Below, in pieces: positions 43,286 through 51,808 of a DNA stretch of 64,000 nucleotides. The position numbers were made by a program, and so were the translations under genes. The notes under the pieces are model-generated. The model was not told the origin of the DNA. It searched no databases and worked only from the letters and a program-made list of their open reading frames with translations. This DNA comes from Paracoccus alkenifer (lineage in GTDB: Bacteria > Pseudomonadota > Alphaproteobacteria > Rhodobacterales > Rhodobacteraceae), in the NCBI RefSeq assembly GCF_900108405.1, contig NZ_FNXG01000001.1, positions 682,001 to 746,000 on the forward strand, in the 5' to 3' direction. Position 1 is the stretch's first letter, and each line of letters opens with the position of its first letter.

Positions 43286-44322
43286 CCACCGCGCTGCTGG
43301 AACATTATCACCGCCAGAACCGGCGCCGGGCGATGCTGGTCGGCGTCATGGCCGTGATCGCAGCGCTTGGCGTGGTGCTGGATCTGGTCACCGGCCCCGC
43401 CGGGCTGCCGCTGGGGGAAACCCTGCGCGCCCTGACCGGCGCGGGCGAGGTTTCCCGCACGACCGAGGTCATCGTCTGGACCGTGCGCCTGCCCGTGGCG
43501 GTCGTGGCGCTGCTGGTCGGTGCGGCGCTGGCGCTGGCGGGGGCCGAGATGCAGACCGTGCTGGAAAACCCGCTGGCCGAGCCGTTCACGCTGGGCGTCT
43601 CCAGCGCCGCCGCGCTGGGCGCGGCGACGGCGATCATCCTGGGGCTGAGCCTGCCGTTTCTGCCGACCCGCTGGGCGATCTCGGGCAACGCCTTTCTGTT
43701 CGCGCTGGGGGCGCTGCTGCTGTTGCAGGCGCTGGGGCGCGCGCGCGGCGGCGACCCCGAGGTGCTGATCCTGTTCGGCATCGCGCTCAACTTTGCCGCC
43801 GGCGCGTTCTTGTCGCTGCTGCAATTCATCGCCTCGGCCGATGCGCTGCAACAGCTGGTGTTCTGGACCATGGGCAGCCTTGCCGCAGCCAGCTGGCCGG
43901 GCGCCGCCGCGCTGGCGCTGGTGCTGGCCGTCACCGCCCCGTTTTCCTTTCGCGCGGCGTGGCGGCTGACCGCGCTGCGCATGGGCGAGGAACAGGCCCG
44001 CGCCTTTGGCGTCGATGTCCGCGCCCTGCGCCGGTGGAGCCTGCTGCGCGTCAGCCTGCTGTCGGCCAGCGCCGTGGCGATGGTGGGCGTCATCGGCTTT
44101 GTCGGGCTGGCCGGGCCGCATATCGCGCGGCTGCTGGTGGGCGAGGATCACCGGTTTTTCCTGCCCGCCAGCCTGCTGACCGGGGCGCTGGTGATGTCGC
44201 TGGCGTCAACCCTGTCCAAGACCATCGTGGCGGGGGTGCTGCTGCCGGTGGGGCTGGTCACCTCGCTGATCGGGTTGCCGATCTTTTTTGCGCTGATCAT
44301 GCGCGGCAGGCCAGGACGATGA
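43282..44322 (+). CDS. FecCD-family iron-siderophore permease
   Basis: A 346-residue membrane protein with about ten helices. Family segments: VRLPVAVVALLVGAALALAG, QTVLENPLAEPFTLGVSSAA and VGVIGFVGLAGPHIARLLVG. Only one permease gene is present, so the transporter is probably a homodimer (BtuC/FhuB-like), unlike the FepD/FepG heterodimer of enterobactin uptake. It overlaps both neighbours by 4 nt (ATGA). Confidence 0.93.
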   Translation: MTTALLEHYHRQNRRRAMLVGVMAVIAALGVVLDLVTGPAGLPLGETLRALTGAGEVSRTTEVIVWTVRLPVAVVALLVGAALALAGAEMQTVLENPLAEPFTLGVSSAAALGAATAIILGLSLPFLPTRWAISGNAFLFALGALLLLQALGRARGGDPEVLILFGIALNFAAGAFLSLLQFIASADALQQLVFWTMGSLAAASWPGAAALALVLAVTAPFSFRAAWRLTALRMGEEQARAFGVDVRALRRWSLLRVSLLSASAVAMVGVIGFVGLAGPHIARLLVGEDHRFFLPASLLTGALVMSLASTLSKTIVAGVLLPVGLVTSLIGLPIFFALIMRGRPGR

Positions 44323-45116
44323 GCGGGGCCGGCGCGAATACCGCCGCCCTCGGGCTGTCCGTGCGCGACGTCGCCATAAATTACGGGCGGCGGAGGATCG
44401 TGGACGGGCTGTCCCTGCCCGATCTGCGGCCGGGCGAGCTGACCGTGCTGGCCGGACCGAACGCAGCGGGGAAATCGACGCTGCTGCGGGCGGTGGCGCA
44501 GCTGACCCCCTATCGCGGCGCCATCACGCTGGACGGGCGCGACCTTGCGCAGCTGCCGGGGCGCGAGCGCGCGCAGCTTGTCGGCTTCATGCCGCAGACC
44601 CTGCCCGCCGGCTCGTCGCTGATCGTGCTGCAAAGCATCCTCGCCGCGCTGCGCGCCACCGGCGAAACCCCCGCGGCCCAGGCCGACGCGGCGGCCATGG
44701 CGGTGCTGGAGCGGCTGGGCATCGCCGAACTGGCGCTGCGGCCGCTGAACCAGCTGTCGGGCGGGCAGCGGCAGATGGTCAGCCTGGCGCAGGCCATCGT
44801 CCGCGACCCGCGCCTGCTGCTGCTGGACGAGCCGACCAGCGCGCTGGATCTTGCCCGGCAGGTGCGCCTGCTGGCCGAGCTGCGCCGGCTGGCGGCCGAG
44901 GGGCGCGTGGTGGTCGCGGTGCTGCACGACCTTGCGCTGGCCGCGCAATGGGCCGACCGCATCGTGGTGCTGCACGGCGGCTCGGTCCACAGCCACGGCC
45001 CGCCGGCCGAGGTGCTGACCCCCGCCATGCTGGCCCAGGTCTATCGCGTCGAGGCGCGCGTGGAACGCTGCTCTCGCGACAGGCTGGTGGTGCTGATCGA
45101 CCACGAGATGGCCTGA
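44319..45116 (+). CDS. Iron-siderophore ABC transporter ATPase
   Basis: A 265-residue ABC ATPase. Walker A is GPNAAGKST, the Q-loop region is GFMPQTLP, the signature is LSGGQRQMVSLAQAI, Walker B is LLLLDEPTSALD, and the switch His is in VLHDLALA. It is the last gene of the binding protein-permease-ATPase operon. No TonB-dependent outer-membrane receptor or exporter is found here. Confidence 0.93.
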   Translation: MSGAGANTAALGLSVRDVAINYGRRRIVDGLSLPDLRPGELTVLAGPNAAGKSTLLRAVAQLTPYRGAITLDGRDLAQLPGRERAQLVGFMPQTLPAGSSLIVLQSILAALRATGETPAAQADAAAMAVLERLGIAELALRPLNQLSGGQRQMVSLAQAIVRDPRLLLLDEPTSALDLARQVRLLAELRRLAAEGRVVVAVLHDLALAAQWADRIVVLHGGSVHSHGPPAEVLTPAMLAQVYRVEARVERCSRDRLVVLIDHEMA

Positions 45117-45162
45117 CGGCGCAGGGTTGGGACGGCGCAGAGTGGGGACGGCGCAGTGCCCG
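45115..45162 (+). repeat. Three 16-bp tandem repeats after the ATPase gene
   Basis: Units starting at 45115, 45131 and 45147 each begin GACGGCGCAG, with period 16 nt; the remaining six bases vary. The first overlaps the stop codon of the ATPase gene. Probably simple repeat expansion between convergent genes. Confidence 0.75.
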
Positions 45163-45173
45163 TCGCGGGCGGA

Positions 45174-45374
45174 TCATCCCCCGGCAGGTTTCGGCGCCCC
45201 CAGCGGCTTGCCGGCGACCACCCAGTCGCTGGGCGCGACCTCGGAAAACATGATCGTGGTGGCACTGGGCGGAACGCCCGCCGTCTGCTCAAGCGCGCGG
45301 GTGACGGCTTGGGCGATCTCCATCTTCTGTTCGTGGGTGCGACCGGGGAAAAGCTCGATCCGGACAAGCGGCAT
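45174..45374 (-). CDS. 4-oxalocrotonate tautomerase-family protein
   Basis: A 66-residue protein starting MPLVRIELFPGRTHEQK, with Pro2 (catalytic base after Met removal) and the family helix AQAVTRALEQTAGVP. Family members tautomerise small keto acids; the substrate here is unknown. The start at 45374 exposes Pro2 and has a GGAG-like site upstream; the longer frame runs through repeats and is not family-like. Confidence 0.82.
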   Translation of the reverse strand: MPLVRIELFPGRTHEQKMEIAQAVTRALEQTAGVPPSATTIMFSEVAPSDWVVAGKPLGAPKPAGG

Positions 45375-45441
45375 GGCAGGCTCCTTGAAATTTGGGCGCC
45401 GGGAACAGCGGCAGGTCCAGCTATCGCCCCCCGGGGCGGCC

Positions 45442-45489
45442 AGGTCCAGCGCCGGCACGGCGACGAGGTCCAGCGCCGGCACGGCGACG
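45442..45489 (-). repeat. Perfect 24-bp tandem duplication
   Basis: Two identical adjacent 24-bp units (45442-45465 and 45466-45489), beginning AGGTCCAGCGCCGG, lie in the 203-nt gap between the tautomerase and PHA synthase genes. A partial third unit follows. The rest of the gap shows only the PHA synthase ribosome site. Confidence 0.9.
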
Positions 45490-45577
45490 TCCAGCACAGG
45501 GGCGCGATCTGACGCTTTGATCCGGGACCGGTTTGCAGCCTAGAATGCCCTCGCATCCCGCATTGCAGGAGAGGATG

Positions 45578-47467
45578 ATGAGGCAACCCACCCCGCCGCC
45601 CCGCACGCGCCGCCGCAGAACCGCACGGCAGACGGCGCCCGCGGACGCAACCCTGCCCGCCGCCCCTGTCCTGGCAACGCCGGCGCCCGCGCAGACCCCC
45701 GATCTGCCCCCCGACCTGCCCCCCGTCGCCCGGACCGAAACGCTGGGCCGCGACGGCTATCGCATTTTCGACCGGATGCGCGAAGCATGGGCCGCGCAGT
45801 TCACCGGCGGGTTGTCGCCCGCCGCCGCCAGCCTTGCCATGCACGACTGGGCGATGCATCTCGCCGCCGCCCCCGGCAAGCGGATGGAGCTGGCCGACAA
45901 GGCCAACCGCAAGGCGGCGCGGCTGCTGTGTCATCTGGCTGAAATCGCGGCGCAAAGCGACCCCTCGGCCTGTATCGAGCCGCTGTCGGGCGATTACCGC
46001 TTTGCCGACGACCGCTGGCGCAAGCCTCCGTTCAGCATCTGGGCGCAGGCGTTCCTGTTGCAGCAGCAATGGTGGCACAATGCGACGAACGAGGTGCCGG
46101 GCGTCCACCCCCATCATCAGCGGCTGGTGTCCTTTATGGCGCGGCAGGCGCTGGACGTGTTCTCGCCCTCGAACTCGCCCCTCACCAACCCCGAGGTGAT
46201 CGCCCGCACCGCCCAGACCGGGGGGATGAACCTTGTGCAGGGCACGCTGAACTGGTGGCAGGACATGGCACGGCAGGCGGCAGGCCAGCCGCCGCCGGGG
46301 GCCGAGGATTTCGTGGTCGGCCGCGATGTCGCGGTGACCCCGGGCAAGGTAGTCTGGCGCAACCACCTGATCGAGCTGATCCAGTATGCGCCGACGACCG
46401 AGACCGTCCACCCCGAGCCGGTGCTGATCGTGCCGGCCTGGATCATGAAATACTACATCCTCGACCTGTCGCCGCAGAACTCGCTGATCCGCTATCTGGT
46501 GGCGCAGGGGCACACGGTGTTCTGCATCTCGTGGCGCAACCCCACCGCCGAGGACCGCGAGCTGAGCCTGGACGATTATCGCCGGCAAGGGGTGATGGAG
46601 GCGCTGGACGCGATCGCGGCGATCCTGCCCGAACGGCGCATCCACGGCGTCGGCTATTGCCTGGGCGGCACGCTGCTGACCATCGCCGCCGCCGACATGG
46701 CGCACCGCGGCGACCGGCGGCTGGCCAGCATGACGCTGCTGGCCGCGCAGACCGATTTCAGCGAACCGGGCGAGCTGGGCCTGTTCATCGACCCCAGCCA
46801 GCTGCACGTCCTTGAAAGCATGATGTGGAGCCGGGGCTACCTGTCCTCGGACCAGATGGCGGGGGCGTTCCAGCTGCTGCGCAGCAACGACCTGATCTGG
46901 TCGCGGATGGTCCACGATTACCTGATGGGCGAGCGGCGGCCGATGATCGACCTGATGGCGTGGAATGCCGATTCCACCCGGATGCCGTGGCGGATGCATT
47001 CGGAATATCTGCAACGGCTTTATCTGGACAATGAACTCGCCGCCGGGCGCTTCATGGTCGAGGGCCGGCCGGCCGCGGTCCAGAACATCCGCGTGCCGAT
47101 GTTCGTGGTCGGCACCGAACGCGACCATGTGGCGCCGTGGCGGTCAGTCTACAAGATCCATTACCTCAGCAACACCGCGGTGACCTTTGTGCTGACCAGC
47201 GGCGGCCACAACGCCGGCATCGTCAGCGAGCCGGGCCGCCCGCGCCGCCGCTATCGCATCGCGCTGCGCGAGGAAAACGGCCTGTGCCTGGACCCCGACA
47301 GCTGGACCGAAACGGCCGAGCCGCATCTGGGGTCGTGGTGGCCGGCGCTGGCCGGCTGGCTCGCGCGGCATTCCGGCGCGCCCGTGGCGCCGCCGCCGAT
47401 GGGCGCCCCCGAACGCGGCTATCCGGTTCTGGGCGAGGCGCCGGGCGAATATGTGTTCCAGCGCTAG
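45578..47467 (+). CDS. phaC: Class I poly(3-hydroxyalkanoate) synthase
   Basis: A 629-residue polymerase. An alanine- and proline-rich N-terminal tail is followed by the PhaC N domain (WAAQFTGGLSPAAASLAM) and the alpha/beta catalytic domain. The lipase-like box is GVGYCLGGTLL with the nucleophile Cys, the Asp is in GTERDHVAPW and the His in TSGGHNAGI. It polymerises hydroxyacyl-CoA to carbon-storage granules. ATG at 45578 fits AGGAG better (6 nt) than the ATG one codon earlier. No phasin or phaAB genes lie beside it. Confidence 0.94.
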   Translation: MRQPTPPPRTRRRRTARQTAPADATLPAAPVLATPAPAQTPDLPPDLPPVARTETLGRDGYRIFDRMREAWAAQFTGGLSPAAASLAMHDWAMHLAAAPGKRMELADKANRKAARLLCHLAEIAAQSDPSACIEPLSGDYRFADDRWRKPPFSIWAQAFLLQQQWWHNATNEVPGVHPHHQRLVSFMARQALDVFSPSNSPLTNPEVIARTAQTGGMNLVQGTLNWWQDMARQAAGQPPPGAEDFVVGRDVAVTPGKVVWRNHLIELIQYAPTTETVHPEPVLIVPAWIMKYYILDLSPQNSLIRYLVAQGHTVFCISWRNPTAEDRELSLDDYRRQGVMEALDAIAAILPERRIHGVGYCLGGTLLTIAAADMAHRGDRRLASMTLLAAQTDFSEPGELGLFIDPSQLHVLESMMWSRGYLSSDQMAGAFQLLRSNDLIWSRMVHDYLMGERRPMIDLMAWNADSTRMPWRMHSEYLQRLYLDNELAAGRFMVEGRPAAVQNIRVPMFVVGTERDHVAPWRSVYKIHYLSNTAVTFVLTSGGHNAGIVSEPGRPRRRYRIALREENGLCLDPDSWTETAEPHLGSWWPALAGWLARHSGAPVAPPPMGAPERGYPVLGEAPGEYVFQR

Positions 47468-47564
47468 CCCTGCGGCAGGTCGCGGCCGGTGGGTTCGGCG
47501 GAACCTCGCCCCGGCCCAAGAGTTCCATCTGGACCGTATATTCGAAATCCTGTAGGTTGGTGCC

Positions 47565-47894
47565 ATGGATAGCCACGCCCCCATCGCAGTTGCCATCGAC
47601 GCCGAGGCCATGCGCGCCTCGGCCGACGAGGCAAGCGAGTTTCTCAAGTCCCTTGGCAACCGCCATCGGCTGCTGATCCTGTGCCATCTGGTCGAGGGCG
47701 AAAAATCCGTCGGACAGCTGGCCGAGTTCCTGAAAGTGCGCGATTCAACCGTGTCGCAGCATCTGTCGCTGCTGCGGCGCGAACGCATCGTCGCGGGGCG
47801 CCGCGACGGCCAGACGATCTGGTATCGGATCGAAAGCGACGCCGCCCGGCAGATGATGGACGTGCTTTACGGGCATTTCTGCGCCACCGGCTGA
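47565..47894 (+). CDS. SqrR/BigR-type ArsR-family persulfide-sensing repressor
   Basis: A 109-residue winged-helix repressor. The two cysteines used by SqrR/BigR for per- or polysulfide bridging are present: Cys40 in LLILCHLVEGEK and Cys106 in YGHFCATG. The recognition helix is VRDSTVSQHLSLLRRE and the wing is RRDGQTIWYRI. Its likely targets are the sulfur operon on the minus strand that ends against it (overlap with the SulP gene of 28 nt) and starts at an ATTC-N8-GAAT site near 51712. It is paralogous to SoxR, which lacks the second cysteine. Confidence 0.88.
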   Translation: MDSHAPIAVAIDAEAMRASADEASEFLKSLGNRHRLLILCHLVEGEKSVGQLAEFLKVRDSTVSQHLSLLRRERIVAGRRDGQTIWYRIESDAARQMMDVLYGHFCATG

Positions 47895-49624
47895 TCCGCG
47901 GCGCACAGCCCCGGCTCGGCCCGCAATGCGCAATCCGCCGCGTGCTGGGACAGGAACACCCGGCCGCTCAGCTGGTTCAGGAAATCGCTGCGCTTCAGGC
48001 GGTCCATCACCGGCCCCTTTACCTCGGACAGGTGAAAGCGGATGTCGGCGTCGGCAAGCCGGCGGTTGATTTCCTGCAAGCTTTCCAGGGCGCTGGCGTC
48101 GATGTCGTTGACGGCTGGGCACATCAGCACCACATGGCGCAGCCCCGGACGCTCGGCCACCAGCGCGGCGATGCGGTCTTCGAGGAAACGGGCGTTGGCG
48201 AAATACAGGCTTTCATCGACGCGCAGGGACAGGATCTCGGGGTGGGTGATGACCTGATGCCGGTCGATGTTGCGGTAATGCTCGGTCCCCGGCACCTGCC
48301 CGACGATGGCGGAATGGGGGCGGCTGGTGCGCCACAGATGCAGCCCCAGCGACAGCACCACGCCGACCGTCACCCCCTGTTCGACCCCCACCCCCAGCGT
48401 CACGATGATCGTGCCCAGCATCGCCGCGAAATCGGGGCGTGAATACCGCCAGGTGCGCGTGATGGCGGGGAAATCGACCAGCGACAGCACGGCCAGGATG
48501 ATGGTCGCGGCCAGCGTCGCCTGCGGCAGATGCGACAACAGCGGCGTCAGGAACAGCGCGGCCAGCGCAATGCCCAGCGCGGTGAACACCCCCGCCGCCT
48601 GCGTCCGCGCGCCCGCATCGAAATTCACCACCGAGCGGGCAAACCCGCCCGTCACCGGATAGCCCGACGACACCGCGGCGGCCAGATTGGCCGCGCCCAG
48701 CCCGAGCAGTTCCTGATCGGGGACGATCCGTTCGCGCCGCCGCGCGGCCAGCGTCTGCGCCACCGACACCGATTCGACAAAGCCGACGATCGAGATCAGG
48801 AACGCCGCCGGCGCCAGCGCGGCGATCAGATCGGGCGACAGATCGGGCATCCGGGGCACCGGCAGGCCGCTGGGGATTTCACCCACCAGCGCCACGCCGC
48901 GCGCGCCAAGGTCCAGCGCCCGCGCAATCAGGATGGTGGCGGCAATGGCCAGGATCGGGGCGGCGCGCGCGATCATGTCGGCAGGCCGCGCCCCCAGCCC
49001 GGCGGCGATCAGCCAGCCCTTGGCGTAGCGGCGCGCCAGATACAGGAACCCCAGCGCGCCGGCCCCCACCGCCAGCGTCCACGGGTTCACCTGCCCCAGC
49101 TGCCGCGCCAGCCCGGCAAGGATCGCCGGCGCGGTGCCTCCGCCCCCCGGCACGCCCAGGATATGGCGCAGCTGCCCGGCCGCGATCAGCAGCCCCGAGG
49201 CGGTGATGAACCCCGAAATCACCGGGTGGCTCAGGAAATTGGCCAGAAACCCCAGCCGCAGCAGCCCCATCGCGACCAGCATCGCCCCCGACAGCGCCGC
49301 CAGCGTCACCGCCGCCGTCACCGCATCGGCAATGCCCGCCGCCACCACCGGCCCCACGGCCGAGGCGGTCATCAGCGACACCACCGCCACCGGCCCGACC
49401 GCCAGCGTCCGCGACGATCCGAACAGCGCAAACGCCACCAGCGGCAGGACCGAGGCATACAGCCCCACCTCGGGCGGCAGCCCCGCCAGCATGGCATAGG
49501 CCAGGCTTTGCGGGATCAGCATGATGGTGACGATCACCGCCGCCAGCAGATCCGCCGACAGGGTTTCGGAATCGTAATCCCGCCCCCAGCCAAAGATCGG
49601 CATCCAGCGCGCGAATCGTTTCAC
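47867..49624 (-). CDS. SulP-family anion transporter with STAS domain
   Basis: A 585-residue protein with the SulP membrane domain (IMLIPQSLAYAMLAGLPPEVGLYAS, then about a dozen helices) and a C-terminal STAS domain (SLRVDESLYFANARFLED, CPAVNDIDASALESLQ). It could export sulfate/sulfite or import sulfate; in this operon a role in disposing of oxidised sulfur is plausible. GTG start at 49624 has AAGGAG 8 nt upstream. It is the last gene of the persulfide operon. Confidence 0.9.
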   Translation of the reverse strand: MKRFARWMPIFGWGRDYDSETLSADLLAAVIVTIMLIPQSLAYAMLAGLPPEVGLYASVLPLVAFALFGSSRTLAVGPVAVVSLMTASAVGPVVAAGIADAVTAAVTLAALSGAMLVAMGLLRLGFLANFLSHPVISGFITASGLLIAAGQLRHILGVPGGGGTAPAILAGLARQLGQVNPWTLAVGAGALGFLYLARRYAKGWLIAAGLGARPADMIARAAPILAIAATILIARALDLGARGVALVGEIPSGLPVPRMPDLSPDLIAALAPAAFLISIVGFVESVSVAQTLAARRRERIVPDQELLGLGAANLAAAVSSGYPVTGGFARSVVNFDAGARTQAAGVFTALGIALAALFLTPLLSHLPQATLAATIILAVLSLVDFPAITRTWRYSRPDFAAMLGTIIVTLGVGVEQGVTVGVVLSLGLHLWRTSRPHSAIVGQVPGTEHYRNIDRHQVITHPEILSLRVDESLYFANARFLEDRIAALVAERPGLRHVVLMCPAVNDIDASALESLQEINRRLADADIRFHLSEVKGPVMDRLKRSDFLNQLSGRVFLSQHAADCALRAEPGLCAADQPVAQKCP

Positions 49625-49678
49625 GGTCTGCTCCTTGGAAAGCCGCCCGCGCGGGGCGAGCCGCGCGGGGGAACGGGC

Positions 49679-50122
49679 CTAGACGCCCTGGCGGTCGGGT
49701 TCGGGCGACGGCGTCTGGCGCTGCAACAGCCGCGCCAGCAGGATTCCCACGATCATGGCGACGACGAACACCACCGGCTCGGGGCGCAGCAGCCCCAGCG
49801 CGGGAATGACCCCGCCGGGGCAAAACCCGGCGATGCCCCAGCCGATGCCGAACACAGCCGACCCCAGCACCAGCGGCCGGTCGATGTCGCGCCGCGTCGG
49901 CAGGTAGAAGCCGCCGCCCAGCACCGGGCCGGATCGCCTCAGCACCACGCGGTAGCCGACAAAGGTCACCGCCAGCGCGCCCCCCATGACAAAGATCAGC
50001 GAAGGATCCCATGTCCCGGCAAGGTCAAAGAAATTCAGCACCTTGGCCGGGTTCGCCATGCCCGACAGCGCAATGCCCGCGCCAAAGACCAGCCCGATCA
50101 GCAGGGCGGATACCAGCTGCAT
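49679..50122 (-). CDS. YeeE/YedE (DUF6691) half-transporter, PmpB-like
   Basis: A 147-residue membrane protein with about four helices. It has GMANPAKVLNFFDLAGTWDPSLIFVM and a conserved cysteine in GIAGFCPGGVIPALG. These small YeeE/YedE halves occur in pairs (PmpA/PmpB-like) in persulfide-regulated operons and are thought to move a sulfur species. Its partner ends 2 nt upstream. Confidence 0.85.
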   Translation of the reverse strand: MQLVSALLIGLVFGAGIALSGMANPAKVLNFFDLAGTWDPSLIFVMGGALAVTFVGYRVVLRRSGPVLGGGFYLPTRRDIDRPLVLGSAVFGIGWGIAGFCPGGVIPALGLLRPEPVVFVVAMIVGILLARLLQRQTPSPEPDRQGV

Positions 50123-50123
50123 G

Positions 50124-50549
50124 TCAAAACCCTCCGATCAGGTGGCGGATCACGAAAACCGTCGCGAACGAGGCCAGCATGAAGGTCACGGTTGCAACCA
50201 GCGAGCGCGGCGACAGCCGGGCATTGCCGCAGATCCCGTGCCCCGAGGTGCAGCCGCCGCCATAGACGACCCCCACCCCGACCAGCAGCCCGCTGATGAC
50301 CGTCCAGGTCATCGGGGCGGGCGATTCAAACGGAATCTCGACCCCGCCCAGCCAGATCATCAGTGCCGGCGCCACGATGGCGCCCAGCAGAAACGCCGCG
50401 CGCCAGCCCCAGTCCCGGGCCAACGGCATCAACCCGCCAAGAATCCCGGTCATCCCGGCGATACGCCCATGCAGCGCCATCAGCGCCACTGCGGCCAGCC
50501 CGATCAACGCGCCACCCAGCAGCGACAACAGCGGAGTGAATTCGGTCAT
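50124..50549 (-). CDS. YeeE/YedE half-transporter, PmpA-like
   Basis: A 141-residue membrane protein with four hydrophobic helices. The motif [20 protein letters not shown] holds two conserved cysteines. It pairs with the DUF6691 protein downstream and overlaps the DUF2892 gene upstream by 4 nt. Confidence 0.86.
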   Translation of the reverse strand: MTEFTPLLSLLGGALIGLAAVALMALHGRIAGMTGILGGLMPLARDWGWRAAFLLGAIVAPALMIWLGGVEIPFESPAPMTWTVISGLLVGVGVVYGGGCTSGHGICGNARLSPRSLVATVTFMLASFATVFVIRHLIGGF

Positions 50550-50752
50550 TTACGCCCCTCGATGGTGCAGATGCCCAGGATCTTCCACAGCGGGCAGAAA
50601 CGGACCGCGGCGGTGCCGACCAGCACCAGCCCCACGATCACCGACACCCATGTCCAGACCGGGGCAAACCCGGTCAGAAAGGGCAGCAGCACCAGCACCA
50701 CCCCCACGATCAGCCGAACGATACGTTCGGTATTGCCGATATTGGCTTGCAT
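50546..50752 (-). CDS. DUF2892 (YgaP-type) two-helix membrane protein
   Basis: A 68-residue protein, [17 protein letters not shown], with two transmembrane helices and the ending [14 protein letters not shown] with two cysteines. This matches the membrane part of YgaP, without its rhodanese domain. Such proteins accompany persulfide dioxygenases and may pass sulfane sulfur through the membrane. It sits 14 nt after the dioxygenase gene and overlaps the next gene. Confidence 0.88.
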   Translation of the reverse strand: MQANIGNTERIVRLIVGVVLVLLPFLTGFAPVWTWVSVIVGLVLVGTAAVRFCPLWKILGICTIEGRK

Positions 50753-50766
50753 GTCCGGTTTCCTTT

Positions 50767-51645
50767 TCAGTCCCAGGCCGCGTCAAGCAGATCGAGCGGG
50801 ATCTTCAGGTAACGTCGCCCGTTGGATTCCGGTTCGGGCAGGCGGCCGGCGTTGGTGTTGACCTGCAACGCATGCAAGATCAGCTTGGGCATCGGCAGGG
50901 TCTTGTCGCGCGCCTCGCGGGCGGAAACGAACTCGGCCTCGGTCAGGTGTTTCGACATGTGGCTGTTGGTGGCTTTCTGCTCGGCCACCGTCGATTCCCA
51001 TTTCGGCTCGCGCCCGCCCTGGCAATAATCATGGCCGGTAAAGATGCGGGTCTCGTCCGGCAGGGCCAGAATGTCCTGGATCGAGCGCCACAGCACCTGC
51101 GCGTCACCGCCGGGGAAATCGGCGCGGGCGGTGCCGCTGTCGGGCATGAACAGCGTGTCATGCACGAATGCCGCATCGCCGATCACATAGGTGATCGAGG
51201 CCAGCGTGTGGCCCGGCGACAGCATCACCCGCGCGGGGATATTGCCGACGCTGAAGGTCTCTCCCTCGGCAAACAGCTTGTCCCACTGCGAGCCGTCGGC
51301 CGGAAAATCGGGCCAGTTGTAGAAATCTTTCCACAGCTTCTGCACCTCGACCACCTTTTCGCCGATGGCGGTCGGCGCGCCGGTCTTGCGCTTGAGATAG
51401 TCGGCAGCGGTGAAATGATCGGCGTGGGGGTGGGTGTCCAGAATCCACTGCACCTCGTAGCCGTTGACCGCGATGTGTTTCAGGATGCCGTCGGCCTGAA
51501 TGGTGGCGGTTGCGCCGGATTTCTCGTCGTAATCCAGCACCGGGTCGATGATCGCGCATTTCTTCGTCGCCGGGTCGGCCACGACATATTGCACCGAGCC
51601 GGTGCGTTTTTCGTAGAATCCGGTGACTTCAGGGGTTTGGGTCAT
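50767..51645 (-). CDS. Persulfide dioxygenase / beta-lactamase-like hydrolase (ETHE1/Blh family)
   Basis: A 292-residue metallo-beta-lactamase-fold protein. It has FYEKRTGSVQYVVADP at the start, iron-site WILDTHPHADHFTAADYL (HxHxDH), LSPGHTLASITYVIGD and FTGHDY later. Family members oxidise glutathione persulfide to sulfite and are the classic target of BigR. Start at 51645 (MTQTPEVTG) is preferred over an upstream extension that would run through the operator. It heads the operon dioxygenase-DUF2892-PmpA-PmpB-SulP. Confidence 0.9.
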   Translation of the reverse strand: MTQTPEVTGFYEKRTGSVQYVVADPATKKCAIIDPVLDYDEKSGATATIQADGILKHIAVNGYEVQWILDTHPHADHFTAADYLKRKTGAPTAIGEKVVEVQKLWKDFYNWPDFPADGSQWDKLFAEGETFSVGNIPARVMLSPGHTLASITYVIGDAAFVHDTLFMPDSGTARADFPGGDAQVLWRSIQDILALPDETRIFTGHDYCQGGREPKWESTVAEQKATNSHMSKHLTEAEFVSAREARDKTLPMPKLILHALQVNTNAGRLPEPESNGRRYLKIPLDLLDAAWD

Positions 51646-51711
51646 GCTGGCTCTTTGCTCCGGCAGTTGCTGTCGGTCGTGCGGCGACAGTTCCGGCGCC
51701 GCTGCATGTCC

Positions 51712-51727
51712 ATTCAATAATGCGAAT
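51712..51727. promoter_or_regulatory. ATTC-N8-GAAT operator, candidate SqrR/BigR site
   Basis: ATTC (51712-51715), eight bases, GAAT (51724-51727): an exact match to the inverted repeat I recall for Rhodobacter capsulatus SqrR. It lies 67-82 nt upstream of the persulfide dioxygenase start in an A/T-rich patch that also contains TTGAGG and CATTAT as possible promoter elements, so bound repressor would block polymerase. The cognate repressor is probably the ArsR protein at 47565-47894. Confidence 0.7.
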
Positions 51728-51808
51728 ATTTGCATACCTCAAGGGCCAACGGCGAAAAGCCCCGGTCAGCCATGGGCTGCGGGTCGTGGATCAACGCTGC
51801 CGCCGGGG

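Noticed and set aside
45115..45489. CRISPR-like repeats near the tautomerase gene
   Set aside because: Units are directly adjacent without spacers, only two or three copies, and no cas genes are present. No CRISPR array was seen anywhere in the window.
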